Origin: Bicyclus anynana
Lineage: Eukaryota; Arthropoda; Insecta; Lepidoptera; Nymphalidae
Direction: 5' to 3'
Assembly: GCF_947172395.1 (NCBI RefSeq)
Contig: NC_069093.1
Location: 6,421,561 to 6,485,560, forward strand
DNA length: 64,000 bases
This document shows positions 12,901-21,900 of this stretch, in pieces. The stretch's first letter is position 1; every line of letters begins with the position of its first letter. The position numbers and the translations under genes are program-made. Below the pieces are notes generated by a model. The model was given only the letters and a program-made list of their open reading frames with translations. It had not been told where the DNA came from and did no database searches.

Positions 12901-15900
12901 GTACGAGGTGGGGTCCTGCCCGGGAGACGTCGACGAAGTAGAAGCTGATAGTTCGGTTAGTAAAACTATACCTTTTTTGTTAACAACTAGCCGCCCTCTT
13001 TTATGAATACTTGGATAAATTTTAGCTTACTTTTTTCTCATATAACATTACTATCAGAATATATAGATAGACTGTAATCTCACCATAAACAATTTAAATT
13101 GATAGCAGGCTAACTTTGGAGAAACTGAAATCTTCAGTACTAAACCTCGCCATAGTTAGGTTATAGCTACCGAATATTTCAGAATTACTTAATAGATTTA
13201 TATGATACATTTATTTTTATTGTATAACTACGTCTAAATCATAATTACTTATTTCGTAGTTTTAGATCGCAGTAATAAAATTTTATTTTACGATTTCTCT
13301 ACTTTTACATGAATGTCAGTAGGACATATGAAAAATTGTTACTTTTGAAACGTCAAGCTTCTGTTTGTAATACTGTTCTACTACCGGTTCAAAAAGCAGA
13401 TTCGTCTGACAATAGATGAGTTGCTTTTTAGGGTTCCGAACGTACGAAGTAAAAAACGGAACCCTTATTTTAAATATAAATTGTTTCTCTCTTTTTGAAT
13501 CGCCTCTATCAAGAATTATTAGATTTATCCGCGTATTAGACGGATTGAAAATTGGATTGGATTCAATCTCGCATAAATATTTTATAACCCACATTTTATA
13601 GCTCGTAGATATAATTAAGCCTCATAAGGCCTTAGGTACTTACTTACTTCAAAGAAATAGTAAAAAATGTTATTAAACAGCGACCTACATTTTTTACTTC
13701 CAGTTCATTAAAGCTCTTATTGCAAGCGTAAATACCTGAATAGGTACTGAATGCTATGTTTTTTTTTATTGTTATGTTTCTCTTTGTTCTGCGGTCATAA
13801 ATCCTACGCGGTCCAATAACAATTTGATTTGAAAGTGGAAGCCACAATTTGACCATGACCGCAAAAACTTGTTGTGACTAATCTTTTAGCGCACTGTTTT
13901 ATCCAGTATTTAGTACGAGATTATCTTCTTCAGAGAGTCGATTGAATATCTCGAAACAGTATTTTAACTTATTGCCTGAAAAACCTGGCTTAGGGGTTTT
14001 TCGTTTTCCGAGATATGAGTACCTACAGTTTATGACTAACTAGCTGACCCCACGCGGTTTCATCCGCATGGTTCTCGTAGGAATATGGGGCTAATATATA
14101 TCATATAGCCTTCCTCGATAAATGGACTATCAAACACTGAAATAATTTTACAAATCGGACCATTAGTTCCTGAGATTAGCGTGTTCATCAAACACACAAA
14201 CAAACTCTTCAGCTTTATAACATTAGTATAGATTCGGATAGCTGTGGAAGTGGACATTCACAATAAATAATTTTCTTTTTGATACTTTTGTTGTGTTTGC
14301 CAAATTGAAATCTTTCTTTCTTTCTTACTAGTATACTTACTAGCAAGTGATTTAACTGAGTTAGCAATTATAGATTTCTTTGAAAATCCAATTTTCAGCT
14401 CTGTACCATTTGTATAATTTGGGCCAGAGTTTGTATTAAGACTGGGTTTCTCCTTTGTTCCTTTTTTTCGTTACATGACAAAACAAAAAAAGGAACAAAG
14501 GTTCCTTTTTTTCGTTACATGACAAGGTTTCTTTTAAGATAATTTAAGTTTCGAAACTATCGAAGCATGCGAAGTGTGAAATCTCTTACTAAAGACATAT
14601 CGCAATCTCGATCATCGTAAGGTAAACGATTACGCGAATTAAAAAACCCGTTCAATTTAAAAATACTTCACGGCGTCGATTGGTTATTTTAATCAAAAGT
14701 CCATTTTGTCAGTGACAGGTTTAAAAGTCTATTTTTGGAGCACATCAAAATCGAGTTTTTTATTAACAAAAAATTCACAATTAATTATTATTAGCTATCA
14801 AACACTTGTTTCCTGTCATCCTATATAAATATATAAATTCACCTATCATTCACACATCGCAAACTCCGTGGGAAGCCAATGACGTGCACAAGGTTTTTAA
14901 TTAGGGTATGCACTTATATATATAACAGATAATCTTTCAGGATTCAACTATTAACCATTGTGGTTAATAGTTGAATCCTGAAAAGCGAAAGATAAGAATA
15001 ATTAAAAAATGACGGAAGTTTCATCAGGCTCTTAGAAAAGCTAGATAAACCCCATCCAGCATGGCATGGCATACCTAGTGTCGATTTTAGGTCGCTTTGA
15101 GGACCAAGGTTTGTAGTCAAAGTATAAAATCGTTGTAAATACCTAATAGATAAGTACTCATACAATGATTTGTCCTAAATGTGCTACAGTAGGCATAAAA
15201 TGCAACCCACGACATATGTATCTCGTGAACACAACTTGTGGCGACAAATCGACCAATTGCAACAGAAAAGGAAATATCGCACTCTTTTATCCCAACGCAA
15301 CGAAAGAGATAGCGATATTGCCGGTTCGACGTTATTGGTCGATTTGTCATCGATAATGTCGCCGTCGCATGTTAGGCCTACAGTAGTGGTAAGCATTATC
15401 ACATGACCATGTGATAAAAATTCATCATCATTCATCAGGGCGACATACCTACTTGTAGAACATAACGTAAATAGGTCCCAAATTGATTGAAATTATGAAT
15501 CACAGATGCTCGCGACGATAGTTTCAAACCATACGGATCCTATAACAATACACCATCAATCATGTTAATTCATACTTTATATGTGTTAATTGCATTACGT
15601 ACAAATTCTTTGAAGACCTCCAGGCAGCGATGTTCCTTCTGTGCAAGCTGTTCTGTTGAAGCAAGCTATCTTAATAATTATCTTTGACTAGCTAACGCCG
15701 CGCGCTTCCCGTTCCTGTAGGAAAATGGGGATAATATATAGTCTATAGCCTTCCTCGATAAATGGGCTATCTAACACTGAAAGAATTTTTCAAATCGTAC
15801 CAGTAGTTCCTAAGATTAGCGCGTTGAAACAAACAAACTCTTCAGCTTTATTATATTAAGTATAGATCAAGTCCAAGAAGTTCTAATCCATACTCTATAC

Positions 15901-18900
15901 TAATAATGCGAAAGTAAGGTCCTGGGCCGATCGAGGTTTTCATAGTTTGTCCAGGTCTGGCTGGTGGGAAGCTTCGGCCTTGGCTAGTTACCTACTGGCG
16001 AAGGCGAACCACCAAGCGATGACGTGTTGAAACTAAACTAAAGGGGTGTGGATTTTCATCCTTCTCCTAACAAGTTAGCTTCATTACCAACCCATATTCG
16101 GCTCACTGCTGAGCTCGAATCCCCTCACACAATCAGAGGGGTTAGGCCAATAGTCCACCATGCTAGCCTAATGCGGATTAGGGACTTCACAGACGCAGAT
16201 AATTAAGAAAATTCTCTGGTATGCAGGTTTCCTCATGATGTTTTTCCTTCACAGTTTGAGACACGTGATATTAAATTTCTTATACTGCTCACAACTGAAA
16301 GTTGGAGGTGTATATCCTGAACCCATACCCTCCGTAATCGGAGGCAGAAGTCATATCCACTGGGCTATCAACAAGTTAGCTTGCTTCCATCTTATAGATT
16401 GTATCATAACTTACCAGGTACACTGTAGTCAAGGGCTAACTTGTGAAGAATACAAAAGTCTGTCTATCTGCTACCTTTTCAGAGGTAAATCGCTGATTTG
16501 GACATGGTATAGTGATATATTGGACCTTGCAGCAGAACATAGGCTACTTATTAACCCAGAAAAACTCATGCTTCCTGGGGAATTTGAAGTCGTGAGCGTC
16601 TGCTAGAGGTATACATATAATAATACATGAAATATCCTTTTTTTATTTACAGGAAATAAGTGGCTTCAATTGGGATGAAGAGACGCAAGGCATTATACTC
16701 AGTGCGTTTTACTATGGTTACATAGTGACGCACTTACCCGGTGGGATGCTCGCTGAAAGGTTCGGAGGGAAGTACTCACTCGGCTTCGGCGTGCTTAGTA
16801 CTGCCGTCTTCACGCTGTTGACCCCGTGGGCGGTCAACGTGGGAGGTGCTACAGGACTCATTATTGTACGAGTCTTGGAAGGTCTGGGAGAGGTAATAGA
16901 CTATGAAATATTTGGCTTATATCTAAATATATAAACCTCAAAGGTGACTGACTGACATAGTGATCTATCAACGCACAGCCCAAACCACTGGTCGGATCGG
17001 GCTGAAATTTAGCATGCAGGTAGATGTTATGACGTAGACATCCGCTAAGAAAGGATTTTAATCAATTCTACCCCCAAGGGGTAAAATAGGGGATGAAAGT
17101 TTGTATGAAACTTTGTCAATTTTGCGGCGATTTGGCTAAAATTTGGAATGAAATTAGATTATTTTACCTACTCTAGATTAATACATTTTATTTTGGATAT
17201 GACAAACTGTATTCCACGGGGACGAATTCGCGGAATATCGAGTGAGATTACTTCTATACTATTCTATATTCTATACTAATATTATAAATGCGTTAGTAAG
17301 TCTGTCTGTCTGTTACCTTTTCACGCCTAAACGGCTGAACTCATCAAGATGAATTTTGGTGTAATGGTAAATGGGACCTTGGAGCAAAACATAGGGTGCT
17401 GTTTTGATCCTAAATTAAAAATAGAAGGGAGTGAAATAGGGGTTGAAAGTCTGTATGGAAACTTCTTAATTTTTAGTTACTACAGTTTTACAATTTTGTT
17501 CATAAATCATTAAAATATACGAAATATGATGTGATTCAAGAATTTTTTAAATTCAACCCTTAAAGTGATGATATAGGGGTTACAAGATTACATTGATATC
17601 TACGCGGATGAAGTCGCGGGCGTCAAATACGATTAAGAAAGCTAGAGGATTTTAATATAATTTTTTATTGAGAAAGAATACAATAAAGAACTTATGCTAA
17701 GTTATCCTAATAACTATACAAATCATGCCCACGTGGAATGTTGGCAAGAAACTGCATTTCCGCGCTGGACAGCCAGGCTGATCCTTTGCGTATTGAATAA
17801 ATATCTATTTTTCCCAATCCCCAGGGTACAACATTCCCTGCCTTGAACGCCATGCTGGCTCGATGGGCCCCCGTGTCGGAACGAGGACGTATGGGGTCAC
17901 TGGTGTTTGGAGGGGCACAGATTGGGAACATTGCTGGGACGTACTTCTCCGGACTCGTCATTAAGGAGACTGGCGAATGGCAATCAGTGTTTTACCTCTT
18001 CGGTAGCATTGGCATCCTGTGGTTCATTTTATGGGTGAGTAGCAACTATCATAAGAGTTTAGAGGTAAAAAGACAAACGGATATTTGTTTTCGTTAACTG
18101 GACTATTTATTAATTTTAATTATTTCAACAATGAAAAGGGAATATCCTTGATTAATTAGAGGAAGGAACGAATAGGTTAGCTTAATACACCTTCCAAACT
18201 TACAATTTATATTTCATCGAAATCAAGAAAAGAAGAAATCGACTTAAAAAGATTTACTGTGTGATACTCAAGCTACTCCCGCTTTTAACCTAAAAACCAA
18301 GAATACAAAGATAAAGAATATACTCGTAGGTGAGGCTAAAAGTATAAGTTACCATTTTCATCTATACTTAAAATAAATCTGTAGAGAGGTCAATTCTGTA
18401 AATGAAATATTTTAATCAAGGGGTGATTAGTGATTGATACTGATGCCAAAAATGCAAAATTTTTGTCTGTCTGTCTATATGTTCGTTATAGAAACAAAAA
18501 CTACTCGACTGATTTTAACGAAACTTGGTACAATTTTTCTTCATACTCCTGGGCAGGTTATTGTATACCTTTCATCACGCTACGATCAATAGGAGCAGAG
18601 CAGTGAAGGGAAATGTTGGGAAAACGGGAGAAGTTACTCAATTTTTACAGCGACACTATTGTAAGAGCTGGATTAAATAGGTTTAAAGGCGGACGAAGTC
18701 GCGGGCGTCCGCTTGTATATATATAATAAGTAAACTAAATATAGTGGCATCACAACAAATTTTGAATTTATTTTTCAGGCGTTGCTGTGTTTCAATGACC
18801 CCGAATCACATCCGTACATATCCGATAAAGAAAAGAAGTATTTAGAAGAAGCTCTCGGAAGACATCACAACAGTCAGCCTTCAGCCATTCCCTGGAAAGC

Positions 18901-21900
18901 AATCTTCATGTCCGTCCCCTTATGGGCTTTAGTATGCGCACAGGTATGTAATTAATGATTAATAATAACTACGTATAAATAAATAGTGAATAGTTGATTA
19001 ATTTTGCTTTTTTCTGCGAAATACTGACGAATCCAAATGACACGCGTCAACCAGATCTGACAAAAAATCTACTGCGTACAAGTACCTATAAGTTTCACTC
19101 AGAAACCGGATTATTCAGATGTTGACTCTACAATATTCAGTTGCAGAGATTCAATAACTATAAAAAAGCAAAAATATAATAATAATGTGGATAAAGGAGG
19201 CACAGTTGCAAGGAAATTGTAGGAAACCTTCATGTAGAAAGTTGATTTTGGTTTAGCAATATCTTGAAATCAGATTAAAGGAATTGCAAAAGATTGAAAC
19301 GCAATGATTTTTTGGTACAAGTACTTATTCACAGAGATTTATTTAAAAAATATCTAAACACTAAACGAGAAAATCAAAAAGATATTCACCAAAAGTTTTG
19401 AAGTCAAAGTTATTCAAATGAGAACTGAATAGCCAAGATTTTCCAAACCCTTTAAAATAACATTCCTCGTAGATACAAGCAAATGCTAACCTATAAGGAA
19501 AAACGAATTTCAACTGTTTCGATGTGGTATGTTTACACAGTTACTCAACCATGAACATTGTCAATAAATTAGGCTTCTTGGACCTCGCACAAATCAATGT
19601 AATGTTACGGCTATTTACAGACAATTCCTTGAAATTGAATATTTGTATAGGTAACTTAAGGTTGCGCAATCCGCACAAAATATCTAGTACATAAAAACAT
19701 ACAAACGCGCTACTGTTTGTGACTGTATAAGTAACTAATTAACTGTTTTTCTACTTTTTTCTCTAAAGCAAGCTCATCGTTAGACTATGACCCTAACAAA
19801 AAATATTTCTGACTTGTTTTTAGTTCAAATGGAAATTAGGTAGGTACTTATACTTCATAAGACACCTATCTACCTGATTAATCTTTATATTAGACCAGCT
19901 TCAGTGTAATAGTATCTTATCGAATGAATAATGATATTGAAACGCGAAAAAAAGCACTCCCGCCTCTTAACGATATACCTAATCTATCCGCATGTGCGTA
20001 AATGTAAATTGACTATCTATAAAAAAGCGAAATATGTATATAAAAGGTCACTCATCACGAAATTTTAAAATTCGCTTGACGTAGATGAAACTTGACAGGT
20101 AGTTTATTTTTACGTACGCTAAGAACGAATTTTGACGCCAGAGCCGGATTAAGGAGGTCTAAGGGCGGAGGTAGTCGCGGGCGTCCGCTAATTATGAAAT
20201 ATTTGCTCGCTATAGAACTACTGGCTAGCGTACACTTAAGTCGGCGAATAGTACTAAACAACTTAATTGAAGAGGTAAATATTTTGTCACAGATCGGCCA
20301 CGATTACGGATACTTCACAATGGTGACAGATCTCCCGAAATACATGACTGGAGTGTTAAAGTTCGACATACACCGCACTGGGACTCTAGCTGCGTTGCCG
20401 TATGCTGTCATGTGGATAAGCTCCATCATCTTTGGTTGGTTGTGCGACAAGATCGTTAAAAGAAAGTGGATGACAGTCACCAATTCGAGGAAAACCTTTA
20501 CGACTATTGGTAAGTTTTGTTATTATGATAGTTTTAAATAGTGATCATCGTCATTATTATCACTCCCTTCCTGTTACCTGTTCTTTGGCCTTCCTCACCT
20601 CTTGTGTTCTTCCAGTTGAGTGTAATGGAAGAATTTAATTGTGATGTGACAACAAATATTATGTTACTTTACTTATATATAATTCTCCCGACCTAAGTTT
20701 ATTGGTGTATTTAAATTTTATAAAATTTTACAACAATAATAAAACTACGTACCTATCTATAACTACATATTCTAAAAATTAAAAAGGATATATACCTACT
20801 AAATTTAAATCTATACTTATAATAAATCTGTAGAGAGGTCAATTCTGTACATGAAATATATTTCCAAAATAACTATCAGGGGGTGATTAGTGATCAATAC
20901 TGATGCCAAAAATGCAATCAGTAAAATTTTTGTCTGTCTGTCTGTCTGTATGTTCTTTATAGAAACAAAAACTACTGGACAGATTTTAACGAAACTTGGT
21001 ATAATTATTTTACATACTCCTGGGCAGGTTATAGTATACTTTTCATTACGCTACGATCAATAGGAGCAGAGCAGTGAAGAGAAATGTTGAGAAAACGGGA
21101 GAAGTTACTCCATTTTTTAAGCTTCCGTCGCGTGTACAGCCTTATTGATAAAGCTACATAGAAATCATGTATGACGGAAATGATCTCCTTAAAATTATTT
21201 AAAAAAAACACAACAGCATATATATGTCTATCTTTTATGGTTGACTCACAATAACACGTGTAACTTCCGATAGCTTAGCAGTTCGGAGCTTTCTAATTAT
21301 ATTTGTCTACTCTTATGTTTATAACACTCATCACTCATTCCTAATAAAAAAGTTAACATTATTACCTATTCAATAAAAAAAGAATCATAAAAATCGGTAA
21401 AGAAACACCAAAGTTATACATGGAATACGCTAAGCCATACGCGCGTGAATACTAATTCATGCTTTAAGGATTATTTTTGTGTAACGGTTGCCGCGCTCGA
21501 CACGACTCGCGGTGGGAGGAAAAAAATAGGCGTACAAATAAAGAAGTGCAGCCTTAATGAGTAGGGTAGGGGTAGGGTAGGGTAGGGGTAGGGTAGTGGT
21601 AGGGTAGGGGTAGGGTTGGGATAGAGTAGGGTAGGGGCAGGGTAGAGGTAGGTTAGGATAGGGGTAGTTGAAAGTTTACAACGACTTTCACGCGGACGAA
21701 GTCGCGGGCGTCCGCTAGCTAGTATCTAAAGACTCAGGCGTCGTAGAATTCGTCCGAATCGACGATCATTGGTAAAGTGCTGGCTGGCATTATTGCCACG
21801 TTGTATACAAATAGGAAAATAATTAAAAATTACCACTCACTTTTGTTATTCCCTTAACTGAGACAAATGTAATAAAATTTTTTAATCGGTTAAAAATGTA

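Larger units (their letters stand above)
12956..16652 (+). other. Intron 2 of the SLC17 gene
   Basis: Outside the listed repeats, 12956-13426, 13467-14039, 14526-14934, 14984-15234 and 15358-15687 hold nothing I recognise. A short inverted phrase (AGGGTTCCGAACG ... CGGAACCCT, 13428-13465) resembles a widespread lepidopteran element. A 22-bp palindromic stretch around TGATAATGC...ACATGACCATGTGAT lies near 15390-15415. Confidence 0.5.

Noticed and set aside
16235..16606. 123-codon plus-strand ORF
   Set aside because: It spans a nested SINE boundary and a Helitron fragment, so it has no biological unity.
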